Made by a program: the position numbers and the translations under genes. From Streptococcus oralis (GTDB lineage: Bacteria > Bacillota > Bacilli > Lactobacillales > Streptococcaceae): a DNA stretch of 64,000 nt. The stretch covers positions 1,379,001-1,443,000 of the forward strand of contig NZ_CP065707.1 in assembly GCF_016028255.1 (NCBI RefSeq). The letters are read 5' to 3'. The notes below the pieces were generated by a model. It had not been told where the DNA came from. It searched no databases and worked only from the letters and a program-made list of their open reading frames with translations. Below, in pieces: positions 22,696 to 30,503 of the stretch (position 1 is the first letter of the stretch; the number at the start of each line of letters is the position of its first letter).

Positions 22696-23115
22696 ATGAA
22701 TATTTTAAAAATACAGGAACAGATTGACAGTACGAAGTACTGGGATTCCTACGCATTAGACTTTAGAGCTTCATTTTTCGGGGACGAATGTAAACTCTAT
22801 ATCGAGATTGAAAATGGCAAATCGGATCAGTATTGCTGGGAGATAGTTTTCTACCGTTGTTTTAAGGTTGACTATGAGACGGATGCTGGTTGGACATGTT
22901 GGGAAAGTGAGGCTAGAACAAGAAATTTCAATATGAAAGATATTCCTTTTGAAAATCTCATGTCTCACACTGTACATGACATTAGACTTATCGAAGAGAA
23001 AAATGATATGATACAAGCTACAATTACTTTATCAAGTATGTTAATTAAGATTGTGTGCCAAGAAATTCAAGTCTCTAAGGTTTTAGTCAGAGAACAGAAC
23101 TTCTTTTGGTGCTAA
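22696..23115 (+). CDS. Candidate immunity protein, paralogue of the gene at 25372
   Basis: 139 residues with a strong AAAGGAGAGAGG ribosome site. It is a cytoplasmic acidic protein without signal or membrane segment. It shares with the 25372 protein the pattern DYW-type start, FFGDECKLYIE / YFGDEVSLCIE, a WEI-[VK]F core, an IVC.[ER][ED]IQ strand and a final FFW. I do not recognise a named family with certainty. Small size, AT-rich context and the presence of a diverged copy 2.3 kb away point to an immunity-type protein; the function is inferred only from the neighbourhood. Confidence 0.6.
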   Translation: MNILKIQEQIDSTKYWDSYALDFRASFFGDECKLYIEIENGKSDQYCWEIVFYRCFKVDYETDAGWTCWESEARTRNFNMKDIPFENLMSHTVHDIRLIEEKNDMIQATITLSSMLIKIVCQEIQVSKVLVREQNFFWC

Positions 23116-23282
23116 TAAAATAGGATATCATCTCAGCAAGCATCAAGTGCCTGCTAAAAATAGAGATGAGTAAAGCCATATATCCAAGCAATTTTGATAA
23201 AATATATGCAAGATATCCTTGATGAATGAGTTGGAAATTGATGGTATCACAAAAGACTAGAAGAAAGTGAGTTGAAAATACC

Positions 23283-23642
23283 ATGAAAATAAGTGGGAAT
23301 ATGTCAAAATATAATAAAAAGATTTCTTTTTTTGAGATTCTTTCCAATATCCCATCTAATAATGCTAAATGGTATATTTTTGAATTTGATGCCATTGGAA
23401 AAGCACCGAATAATCTGACTATGTCAGAATTTGAAGATCTGGTCTTAAATTCAAAATATGGCTATCAAATGAGTTGGGACGAGCTTTTAAAATTTTCAAA
23501 GGAAATAGAGGATATAAATAACTTAATATTAGTTTCCTCTACAACTCCTGTTGAATTTGATGCTATAGAAACGGATACGGAAGATTTTTTAGTAAGGTTA
23601 GAAATAGATGACAGCACCTTTTGGGAGCTCGAATTCTATTAA
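23283..23642 (+). CDS. Small acidic protein, candidate immunity
   Basis: 119 residues, strongly acidic, no membrane segment. Notable parts are KWYIFEFDAIGKAPNNLTMS (about 28-47) and the C-terminal DDSTFWELEFY. I do not recognise it. The ribosome site before ATG 23283 is weak (GTGAG about 10 bases upstream); ATG 23301 is an alternative. It is followed after 19 bases by the next gene, so the two are probably one unit. Assigned to the immunity island by size and position only. Confidence 0.5.
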   Translation: MKISGNMSKYNKKISFFEILSNIPSNNAKWYIFEFDAIGKAPNNLTMSEFEDLVLNSKYGYQMSWDELLKFSKEIEDINNLILVSSTTPVEFDAIETDTEDFLVRLEIDDSTFWELEFY

Positions 23643-23661
23643 TTTGATGAGGTAGATAAGA

Positions 23662-23979
23662 ATGACTGTTGAGGATTTAAGAGAACTACTACTATCAATA
23701 GCGGAAGAAGATGCTATCATTTCGACTTTATTTTCATTTTTTATTAGAAACAAAGGATATTCAACTCAGATATTGGAAGAGATTATTTTTTATGGAATGG
23801 CCATAGGTTGGTTTGAAATCGTTAATGTAGAAAATGATAATATTCCTTATACGGATATTGAGTGGAGAATTGATAATGACTTTCAAGAAGTTGTTTTTTG
23901 CGATAATGATTTTGCTGTAAAGACTTTATTTACACAGGAAGGTGGAATTCCAGAATTATTCAAAAAGTTTATCTTATAA
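23662..23979 (+). CDS. Small acidic protein, candidate immunity
   Basis: 105 residues with GAGGTAG upstream of the ATG. It starts with a helical region (TVEDLRELLLSIAEEDAIIS) and continues with aromatic and acidic strands (IGWFEIVNVEND, IEWRIDNDFQEVVF). No family recognised. It sits 19 bases after the 23283 gene and is similar in composition to others in the island. Its role as an immunity protein is an inference from context. Confidence 0.5.
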   Translation: MTVEDLRELLLSIAEEDAIISTLFSFFIRNKGYSTQILEEIIFYGMAIGWFEIVNVENDNIPYTDIEWRIDNDFQEVVFCDNDFAVKTLFTQEGGIPELFKKFIL

Positions 23980-24071
23980 CAGAATGCTCAATCAATTCCT
24001 GTTCTCCATTTAAAATCTCTGACAGACTTATCTGGATTGCCTTCTAATCATATCATAATTTCTTAAGAAGG

Positions 24072-24203
24072 ATGTATGATATGATAGTAGGAGCTAGTAC
24101 ATGGCTTGATAAGGAGATTGGAGATGAAAAATATGAAATCGATTGTTTTTCTTATCTTTCTAAAAATAAAAAAGTAGGAGTCCGATCATATGGAACTAGG
24201 TAA
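24072..24203 (+). other. Short ORF, possible gene remnant
   Basis: ATG 24072 to TAA 24203 encodes 43 residues (MYDMIVGASTWLDKEIGDEK...). ATG 24081 in the same frame has GAAGGA 8 bases upstream. It overlaps the start of the Imm40-like gene. Possibly the truncated N terminus of a lost immunity gene. Confidence 0.3.
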
Positions 24204-24507
24204 ATTTAATTTTGAAAATAGAGGTCAGTCGCTAGCAGAATTGGGTGTTGCAAGTTATGCATACACGTATAAAGATATGTTGGCCTATATAGACTGGATA
24301 GAGACGAAAAAGTTTATGATTCTTGGTGGCGATGTCTATATAGAAGGAGATGAAGGATTTGAATTGACTTATGATAGCTGGTATTATTCTCCTAAAAATA
24401 ATGATAGCGACTTACTCCAGTCAATTTTTGTAGCAAAAGATTATATCAACCAGTATATAGATAGTAATGGAAAACATTTTTATTTTACAGTAGTTACTTC
24501 AGCATAG
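24190..24507 (+). CDS. Imm40-like immunity protein
   Basis: 105 residues with AGGAG 9 bases before the ATG. The core AYIDWIETKKFMILGGDVY followed by YDSWYYSPKN matches what I know of the Imm40 family of polymorphic-toxin immunity proteins. Such proteins act in the cytoplasm by binding a specific delivered toxin. No cognate toxin is adjacent, so it would be an orphan. The call rests on motif recognition, not a search. Confidence 0.6.
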   Translation: MELGKFNFENRGQSLAELGVASYAYTYKDMLAYIDWIETKKFMILGGDVYIEGDEGFELTYDSWYYSPKNNDSDLLQSIFVAKDYINQYIDSNGKHFYFTVVTSA

Positions 24508-24624
24508 ATGGAATTGATAGTCAAAAAGAATTGCTCAGTGTAAATAGAAATCATAAATATAAGTAGGATAGGAAATTATTGAGAAAATAGAACTAGAGAT
24601 GTTGTGGATTAAATGAGGTGAAAA

Positions 24625-25047
24625 ATGATTGATGAATTGAAGAAAAAGATTGCTTCTAGCGAGGGTGTAGATTTTGCACCATTTGGAAAGGGGATTTCTG
24701 ATGAATGGATTATAAAAGCTGAGAAAAGATTAAATTTTACTTTTCCTGAAACATATAAGTGGTGGCTGAAAAATTATATGGGGGGAGAGATTTATGGAGA
24801 AGAAATATTCAGTATTTATGGATTAGATTTTGATACTGTTGTAGGAGGAGATCTTGTTTATATAAACGAGCTGAATCGAAAAGAAGGGTTCAGTAATTCT
24901 GAGCAATTAGTTATTTGTGAATGTGGTGATGGCATGTTCTATTTTCAAAATCAGGACGGTCTGACCAATGAATTACCTGTTTTTAAAGATGGAGAATACT
25001 ATGCATATAATTTTATAGAATTTCTACTAAAAAGAATAGACGAGTAG
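24625..25047 (+). CDS. SMI1/KNR4 (SUKH) family protein
   Basis: 140 residues with GAGGTGAAAA upstream. It shows the SUKH layout: IIKAEKRLNFTFPETYKWWL (helix plus the FPxxYxxWL motif), YMGGEIYGEEIFSIYGLD, then VICECGDGMFYF, and a C-terminal helix YNFIEFLLKRI. SUKH domains are the most common immunity fold against secreted nuclease toxins. Cytoplasmic. No toxin neighbour. The family call is strong, the specific partner unknown. Confidence 0.85.
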   Translation: MIDELKKKIASSEGVDFAPFGKGISDEWIIKAEKRLNFTFPETYKWWLKNYMGGEIYGEEIFSIYGLDFDTVVGGDLVYINELNRKEGFSNSEQLVICECGDGMFYFQNQDGLTNELPVFKDGEYYAYNFIEFLLKRIDE

Positions 25048-25371
25048 TATTAATAACCTATTCAGATGCAATAGAATCATATATATAACTCTCGAGGAAG
25101 GATGGTTTTGATAGATTTATAGTATGAGCAGGATGACACAAAGCGAGATTAACTGTTCAAAATGTTCATTCTTTAAAAACAAGAAGATTAAGCCTTTCTA
25201 TACTTTCATAGGACAAAAGATACATGGCTCTTAAATATCTCCTGAGTAAAAAACTATGCAACTATACAGAAATTGAAAAGCAGACTGCTAGAAGTTTGGA
25301 TCTTTTATGAAAATAATATTACTATAAAAATGATAGACAAATTTGAGATATAAATATTAAGGAGAGAAGTC
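25048..25371. other. 324-base gap with decayed sequence
   Basis: No gene of normal size. The longest frame starts at an ATG near 25125 and gives about 36 residues with a CSKCSFF stretch and no good ribosome site. The base composition is like the flanking immunity genes, so it may be remains of such a gene. The last 20 bases carry the ribosome site of the next gene (AAGGAGAG). Confidence 0.35.
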
Positions 25372-25797
25372 GTGTTACGATTTGATTTAAAAAGCAAACA
25401 AAAAGAGATCGAAGAAATAGATTATTGGGAAATGGGAATACTAGATTTAAAGATATCCTATTTTGGAGATGAGGTGTCTTTGTGCATAGAAGATTATCAT
25501 AACAAAGAAAAATACTGGGAAATTAAGTTTTTAGTATGCGCAAAAGTAGAGTATAGCAATGATGCTTTAGACATTCAGTGGAGAAAAGATCAACTCGTTA
25601 AAAACATGACTAGAGGAGAATTACATCATCATGGTCAAGAAATTTCTTTACAAATTTATGAGGAGAATCCTGATTTTGTGAAGTGTATGGTTGATATTGG
25701 TTTGTTGCAAATGACAATTGTTTGTCGTGACATTCAGATAGAACATCTTGATTTAAAGAGTGCTCATTTCTTTTGGCAGGATAATGATGTTTTATAG
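25372..25797 (+). CDS. Candidate immunity protein, paralogue of the gene at 22696
   Basis: 141 residues starting at GTG 25372 with AAGGAGAG 5-6 bases upstream. It shares the YFGDEVSLCIE, YWEIKFLVCAKVEY, IVCRDIQ and final HFFW patterns with the 22696 product, though overall identity is low. The two are anciently diverged copies of one family that I cannot name. No signal peptide or membrane segment. The role is inferred from the surrounding immunity-type genes. Confidence 0.6.
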   Translation: MLRFDLKSKQKEIEEIDYWEMGILDLKISYFGDEVSLCIEDYHNKEKYWEIKFLVCAKVEYSNDALDIQWRKDQLVKNMTRGELHHHGQEISLQIYEENPDFVKCMVDIGLLQMTIVCRDIQIEHLDLKSAHFFWQDNDVL

Positions 25798-25882
25798 ATA
25801 AATCATCCAAAGAATCAAAGAACGAGAAACTGGTTTGTATTACATAACTAAGCATTGAGAACAATTTATAAGGTAAAATAAG

Positions 25883-26269
25883 GTGAATGTATATAAACAA
25901 ATAACAAAATTAGAGAAACTATATTTAATGTTCAAATTCTCTAGTTATTTTTATCTAAATATTGATGGAAAAACAGTACAGAGTGAAAAAGATGCGGTAC
26001 AGATATTAGCGGAAGGTTTTAATATTGATGACCTTCAAAATGGTAATTGGGATGCACTAGCTGATCGTCTTGATCGTCCTAATTATATAATCCCAGACAA
26101 CATTAATATTTTTATAAATAATGCAAAGTATCTTTTTATCAATGATGAAATTTCTAAAAATATTTTTTTAGAGATTTTATCTGACACTGTTTTGTGGTGG
26201 AATGAAGGTGTTGAGAGATACATAGTTGGTGGTAAGAGAAAAAAATTTAATGTTTATATCATTGAATAA
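25883..26269 (+). CDS. Barstar-like inhibitor
   Basis: 128 residues from GTG 25883 with AAGG about 9 bases ahead. The middle resembles barstar, the inhibitor of the RNase barnase: IDGKTVQSEKDAVQILAEGF, then NGNWDALADRLDRPN (compare barstar's GENLDALWD), a hydrophobic strand NINIFINNAKYLF and the helix FLEILSDTVLWW. Barstar-family proteins serve as immunity to RNase toxins. No barnase-like gene is in the window. Moderately confident; a profile search would decide. Confidence 0.55.
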   Translation: MNVYKQITKLEKLYLMFKFSSYFYLNIDGKTVQSEKDAVQILAEGFNIDDLQNGNWDALADRLDRPNYIIPDNINIFINNAKYLFINDEISKNIFLEILSDTVLWWNEGVERYIVGGKRKKFNVYIIE

Positions 26270-26390
26270 TGCCACTTCATCGAGATTTAAACAAGTACAA
26301 GTATACAGCACTTGAAGAATCTGAGATGAAGCCCTAGCAAGATACGGACTACTAGGCCAATCTTTAAATTATTTATATAGGAATGAGATT

Positions 26391-26777
26391 ATGTTAGGTA
26401 TTGAACTGAGAATAGTTATAACCGAGTTAGTTGTAATAGATAGATTGTTGAAATTATTGGATACTAGTCATCAAATAGACCATTCACACTTTTTCTATAA
26501 GAATGTAGATATGGACTATTCAGAGACTATAAATTGGAAGGAATATTTCTCCACTCCCTCAACTGGCTATCTGCATTTGAAGCGAATATTTTTGGGAGAG
26601 TATATTGAAGATGCTATCATTATCATTTCAGGAGATAAAGATATGATTGATTTCATTATTGAGTTTTAAGCTGAGTCTCTGACGAATAAGGAAATAAATA
26701 ATATTAAGCATTTTATACTAGAATCTGATATTAATATTTCAGATAAAGATATCGAAGTTATTTATGAGGAATATTGA
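26391..26777 (+). pseudogene. Candidate immunity gene cut by an in-frame TAA
   Basis: ATG 26391 (AGGA 9 bases upstream) gives 92 residues up to TAA at 26667-26669. The same frame then stays open for 35 more codons (AESLTNKEINNIKHF ... EVIYEEY) to TGA 26775-26777, and this tail has normal coding composition. The simplest reading is a 128-residue gene with one nonsense mutation. The first part, with IFLGEYIEDAIIIISGDKD, is not a family I recognise. The short form could still be made, so loss of function is not certain. Confidence 0.5.
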
Positions 26778-26841
26778 AGGTGTAGAAAGGACAAGATTAA
26801 CATCTACCTAAAATTTTCAAATGAGAGTATAGAAAATAGAT

Positions 26842-27411
26842 ATGAAGCAAAATGATTTAAAAATGAAAATAGACAAGATTAAAAAGCTATTGCTTAAGAA
26901 TAATATCCAGATAGAGCAAGGCTTAAGCGATGAGGAAGTAAGAAAAAATGAGAAAATATATAATGTAAAATTTCCCCAGCAGTGGTTGGAATTTTATCAA
27001 AATATACTGCCTGTTTCAGAACGTTTTTATAACTGGAGAGATTTTTCAGTTGAAAACATAGCAGCTATAAAAGAAAGATTAGCGAGTCCTTATAATGGAA
27101 TTTTGGAAAGTATCGATGAAATAGTTTGGGATATTTCCTGGGGACTAGAGCCTGCTAGGGTAGAAGAGAAAAATAAGAAAATAAGAAAAATGCTAGAATC
27201 AGCTCCCCCTCTAATTCCTTTATATGGGCATCGTTTTCTTCCAATATTTGAAAATAAGGAAATGCCCGTTTTATCTATTGTAGATTTAGATATTATCTAT
27301 TATGGAATGGATTTGTATGATTATTTTGAGATTGAATTCGGACATAAGCGACTTGTATCTGACTCAAAAAAATATAAAGAAGTTCCTTTCTGGACAAGTA
27401 ATTTTTATTGA
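26842..27411 (+). CDS. SMI1/KNR4 (SUKH)-like protein
   Basis: 189 residues, cytoplasmic. NEKIYNVKFPQQWLEFYQNI has the SUKH-type helix and FPxxW motif; RFYNWRDFSVENIAAIKERL and PPLIPLYGHRFLPIF with SIVDLDIIYYGMDLYDYF are typical of a longer subgroup of SUKH-like proteins common in Firmicute immunity loci. The ribosome site before ATG 26842 is weak. Likely an immunity protein by fold and context; the toxin it would neutralise is unknown. Confidence 0.65.
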   Translation: MKQNDLKMKIDKIKKLLLKNNIQIEQGLSDEEVRKNEKIYNVKFPQQWLEFYQNILPVSERFYNWRDFSVENIAAIKERLASPYNGILESIDEIVWDISWGLEPARVEEKNKKIRKMLESAPPLIPLYGHRFLPIFENKEMPVLSIVDLDIIYYGMDLYDYFEIEFGHKRLVSDSKKYKEVPFWTSNFY

Positions 27412-27559
27412 GTAAGTTTGTTCAGATAGATTCTAAAATTAAAAAGGTGATTTTAGTCCCTTAATAACTGTTCGATATAACGAAGATGATTATTGAGATG
27501 GGATTAGATTTGCAAGATGAAAAAATGCTTTACTCGAATTATTGGAAAGGTTTAGACTA

Positions 27560-28201
27560 ATGTTTTATCAATTAAAATATGATATGGATCTTGTAGACAA
27601 GGTTATTGAAAAAAAGAAATGCTATATTTATGGGGATGGTAATAATATCAATGACATCGAATATGAAAATTATCCTAAAGGTAGATTTCATACAATAATA
27701 CATTCTGAAAAGAAAGTAGAGTCGTGGCCAAATGTAGAATTCTATTATAATTCATTGGAGGTGACAGAGGAAAGTGATTACTTAGGTAATATTGATTCAT
27801 GGCCTATATTTAGAAAGAATGTAGTAAAAATACTAAAAAAAGAATACCCCAATTTAGAATTTTATCCTGTAAAATTAATTGATGTGGCTACTGGAAGTAT
27901 CAATACAAATTATTTTGTTTTACATGTGCTCTGTGTAATTGATGCATTTGATATGAAAAATAGTAAATACCGTTATAATGAGAAATACGATGTTTATTTT
28001 TTCGAACCCAAAGGAGAAAGAATAGACTCCTTAAAGTGTCAAGGAGTAGATGTTTTTCGCGCTTCGAAAAACTTTACTGTGATATATGTATCAGATAAAT
28101 TTAGTCAAATGGTTATGAAACATAAGTGGACTGGTTTTGCATTCTATAGAGTTGCTGAAGATAATGAGGAACAAGAATATATAGAAAAACAGGGCATATA
28201 G
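27560..28201 (+). CDS. Imm11-like (DUF1629) immunity protein
   Basis: 213 residues from ATG 27560, chosen over TTG 27542 because GGAAAGG (27544-27550) is 9 bases from it. The pattern FYPVKLIDVATGSINTNYF, VIDAFDMKNSKY, GVDVFRASK and VIYVSDKFSQ followed by KWTGFAFYRV resembles Imm11/DUF1629 proteins (Imm43 proteins look similar). These accompany polymorphic toxins in many bacteria. The largest gene of the island; no partner toxin is adjacent. Confidence 0.6.
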   Translation: MFYQLKYDMDLVDKVIEKKKCYIYGDGNNINDIEYENYPKGRFHTIIHSEKKVESWPNVEFYYNSLEVTEESDYLGNIDSWPIFRKNVVKILKKEYPNLEFYPVKLIDVATGSINTNYFVLHVLCVIDAFDMKNSKYRYNEKYDVYFFEPKGERIDSLKCQGVDVFRASKNFTVIYVSDKFSQMVMKHKWTGFAFYRVAEDNEEQEYIEKQGI

Positions 28202-28212
28202 GAGACCAGTAA

Positions 28213-28311
28213 ATGAAGGAAACTATCTTTTATATTTTTGATGATGATAGAAATCTTAAACTAGATTGGATAAAAATGAGAGTTGCTAATTCCAATACCA
28301 CCTATTATTGA
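28213..28311 (+). other. Short ORF, possible gene remnant
   Basis: ATG 28213 with GGAGA just upstream, stop at 28311, 32 residues beginning MKETIFYIFDDDRNLKLDW. It looks like the start of a lost immunity gene and ends where the toxin-like fragment begins. Confidence 0.3.
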
Positions 28312-28463
28312 AAGGATTGATACGATGTCCGCTCCCCGATAATCCAGAACTATTTGAAGGTCGACCAGATTCTAGCTTAGATATTATTGATAAAAAAACA
28401 GGAGATTTACTTACTAGAAGATTTTATGATTCGGACGGGGAAAAGTTATTGGGAGGTAAGGAA
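28308..28463 (+). pseudogene. Toxin C-terminus-like fragment fused in frame to the next gene
   Basis: Reading from TTG 28308, the frame encodes LPDNPELFEGRPDSSLDIID then KKTGDLLTRRFYDSDGEKLL and runs without stop into the gene at 28464. The short strand pairs with charged turns (xDIxDKKTGxxxxRRxYDxDG) resemble the C-terminal toxin modules of LXG/RHS-type polymorphic toxins as I know them. I see no ribosome site for the TTG. The likely history is deletion of the toxin body leaving its tail joined to its immunity gene. Inference. Confidence 0.4.
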
Positions 28464-28691
28464 ATGACATATGAGTTTTTTAAGGAAGTGTTATCTTATG
28501 GGGAAGAGTTTGTTATATATTATCAAGATAAAAAATTCTATATTAGCCAACGAAAAGATTTTGGGGAGATATATTTCACTGTTTCTGAGAAAGAATATAG
28601 AGTATTCTATAATCAAATGGAATTTTTATCTGCAGCATTAATCAATGGTAAAACATTGGGTGAAGCATGGGATGAACTCGAAGTTTATTAA
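28464..28691 (+). CDS. Small candidate immunity protein
   Basis: GGGAGG (28451-28456) stands 7 bases before ATG 28464, the best ribosome site in this stretch, so I take this as the real start even though the frame continues upstream into a toxin-like fragment. The 75 residues (TYEFFKEVLSYGEEFVIYYQ ... LINGKTLGEAWDELEVY) look like small immunity proteins of oral streptococci that end in an INGKxLxExWDE-type helix. No named family is claimed. Confidence 0.55.
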   Translation: MTYEFFKEVLSYGEEFVIYYQDKKFYISQRKDFGEIYFTVSEKEYRVFYNQMEFLSAALINGKTLGEAWDELEVY

Positions 28692-28834
28692 TCGTGTTGG
28701 TGTCGGAGTTCTAGCAGGTAGAGTAATCCGAGTAGGCTCGGAAAAATTTAATTGCAAGATGGATCTATAGTAAGATATGGACTTGTATACTGGAGCCTGT
28801 ATTTAAAACGAATGTTTTTGGAAAGGAAGTAAAA

Positions 28835-29173
28835 ATGCATTTAGGTGGCTCAGTGGTTTCTAATCATATTTTAGAAAATAAAGCAAAATTGAAATGGGTA
28901 TTTCGTGAGGATGCCGTGGATGAGCTAGACAATGGCTGGCGCTTTCTTTCTGAAATAGATACCGAAGAATACTTATCAAATCCTGAAAATATGTCAGTAT
29001 GCGACTGGAGTACAATTGTTGAAATTGAACCTGCTGTATTATTGATTTACGACATGCCTATCGGAACAGAACTTACACTTATTTACGAAAGTGAGCAGAG
29101 GTATTTTATAGATACAAATACTGGAAGAAAAATTGAACTCGAAGACAGTAGCAGCAACCAGATAAGAAAATAG
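28835..29173 (+). CDS. DUF2185/Imm33-like immunity protein
   Basis: 112 residues with AAAGGAAG upstream. HLGGSVVSNHILENKAKLKW, FREDAVDELDNGWRFLSEID and YLSNPENMSVCDWSTIVEI match the DUF2185 pattern (GGxVVSN ... V.REx..D.GWRF.SG), a family placed with Imm33 immunity proteins. Cytoplasmic. The next gene starts directly at its stop codon (TAGATG), so translation of the two is coupled. Confidence 0.75.
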   Translation: MHLGGSVVSNHILENKAKLKWVFREDAVDELDNGWRFLSEIDTEEYLSNPENMSVCDWSTIVEIEPAVLLIYDMPIGTELTLIYESEQRYFIDTNTGRKIELEDSSSNQIRK

Positions 29174-29488
29174 ATGAAAGTGACGATAGAAACAGAATTG
29201 AAAAGAATTAGTAAAAGTCTATCTTTAATAAATGACAACCAAACCTTTAACAAGATATCTTCTACTAATTTAGAAAATATAGATGATATTTTAAATGATT
29301 ATTTACCTCTTCATTTAAAATGGATAGAGAAGGGAAATTTTAGAATAATTAAGTCATTAAGCGAAAGTCGTCAATTAGATAGACAAGCATTTTCTCGGTT
29401 ACTTGTAGGTGTTAGAAACTTATATCTTGATTTAGAAGAACTTCAAGATTTGCTTATTGAAGTATCGAATGAAATAGATGGAAAGTAG
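29174..29488 (+). CDS. Small helical protein, unknown
   Basis: 104 residues, almost entirely predicted helical (for example LNDYLPLHLKWIEKGNFRII and LLVGVRNLYLDLEELQDLL). It has no ribosome site of its own and begins immediately after the stop of the DUF2185 gene, suggesting translational coupling and a shared function. I do not recognise a family. Confidence 0.5.
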   Translation: MKVTIETELKRISKSLSLINDNQTFNKISSTNLENIDDILNDYLPLHLKWIEKGNFRIIKSLSESRQLDRQAFSRLLVGVRNLYLDLEELQDLLIEVSNEIDGK

Positions 29489-29525
29489 ATGTTTAATTTT
29501 ATAAAAAGGAATAGTGGAGTTGAGT

Positions 29526-29951
29526 ATGAAATTAGATATGGAAACTAAAAATGAAGAATGGGTAGAAGTCTTTAAAGGTTTGATTCCCGTAGATAAGTAT
29601 AAGTTAAAAGTCTTGTTGACAAACTTGTCAGATGGTCAAGAAATTAGGCTGATTGGAGAGCAAAACCGTTTTAAATTATCATGTATTTATTATGATGAAG
29701 CACGAGTCTTTAGCAGGGAATTGTATTTATCTGCAATTCTAGATAAAGAGATGTTTACAAAATTTGAAAAAAATAATTTTCAAAATGTCATTTACGAAGT
29801 CAAGAATAGTCAATTAGTGAGAAAACTGGAATACACATCATATTATGATCTAGGAACTTTGCATTCACGACATTATATAATCATAACTCAAGATAGTGTA
29901 GTGGAGATTCTTGTTTCTGCAAATTTGAAATTAGATATCAGCCAATACTAG
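29526..29951 (+). CDS. Candidate immunity protein, paralogue of the next gene
   Basis: 141 residues from ATG 29526, 6 bases after GGAG; the frame also extends to 29514 but without a ribosome site. It aligns with the 30021 product: EEWVEVFKGLIPVDKYKLKV matches EKWTKIKPGFIPFGDYGIEI, and the C-terminal IYEVKNS ... RHYIIITQDSVVEIL matches IYDVENT ... HYFIMSTEYLVDIL. So this is a diverged tandem pair of a family I cannot name. Cytoplasmic, no membrane segment. Confidence 0.6.
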   Translation: MKLDMETKNEEWVEVFKGLIPVDKYKLKVLLTNLSDGQEIRLIGEQNRFKLSCIYYDEARVFSRELYLSAILDKEMFTKFEKNNFQNVIYEVKNSQLVRKLEYTSYYDLGTLHSRHYIIITQDSVVEILVSANLKLDISQY

Positions 29952-30020
29952 AAAATTTGCTAATTAAACATGTACACCGCTGTAGTACAATTATCGGAAA
30001 ATAGAACTTGGAGAAATGAT

Positions 30021-30398
30021 ATGGAAAAATGGACGAAAATTAAACCGGGCTTCATCCCTTTTGGCGACTATGGTATTGAGATACATATAGATGGTGATAC
30101 TCTAATTGCCTACTTAGAAGATTCAGAAAAATTTAAATTTACCTTTACAAAGATCTGGGCTTTCCGAACAGTCCAGGAAAGTTTAGAATTAAGAGATAAA
30201 TACTGGGAACAAGGATTGGCAGAGAACAGACCACTTTATCTGACCAACTATATCTACGACGTCGAGAATACAGAGTTTGGTGATTTGGTCGCTTCTGCAA
30301 ATATAGCTAATAAAAAGCTTCATCACTATTTCATAATGTCGACAGAATATTTAGTGGATATTCTATCTGAAAATGATGTAAAAGTGGAGAAAGTATAA
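30021..30398 (+). CDS. Candidate immunity protein, paralogue of the previous gene
   Basis: 125 residues from ATG 30021, which has GGAG 7 bases upstream; an in-frame ATG at 29970 has none. Acidic, with strands rich in aromatic residues (KFKFTFTKIWAFRT). Diverged tandem copy of the 29526 gene. It is the last gene of the island before the conserved YjjG gene. Confidence 0.6.
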   Translation: MEKWTKIKPGFIPFGDYGIEIHIDGDTLIAYLEDSEKFKFTFTKIWAFRTVQESLELRDKYWEQGLAENRPLYLTNYIYDVENTEFGDLVASANIANKKLHHYFIMSTEYLVDILSENDVKVEKV

Positions 30399-30458
30399 AA
30401 ATAAGGTGAATAAGTCCTTTAAGTCAATTCAGATTATGATAACTACCTGTTTCATTTA

Positions 30459-30467
30459 TGCTATAAT
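30459..30467 (+). promoter_or_regulatory. Extended -10 promoter of the YjjG-type gene
   Basis: TGCTATAAT 37 bases before the TTG start codon. Confidence 0.6.
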
Positions 30468-30503
30468 ATTCTTAATGAATTTTCAGAAAGGAAAACCATT
30501 AAA

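Noticed and set aside
25610..25900. 96-residue minus-strand frame near 25.7 kb
   Set aside because: Overlaps the 25372 gene almost fully and has no ribosome site.
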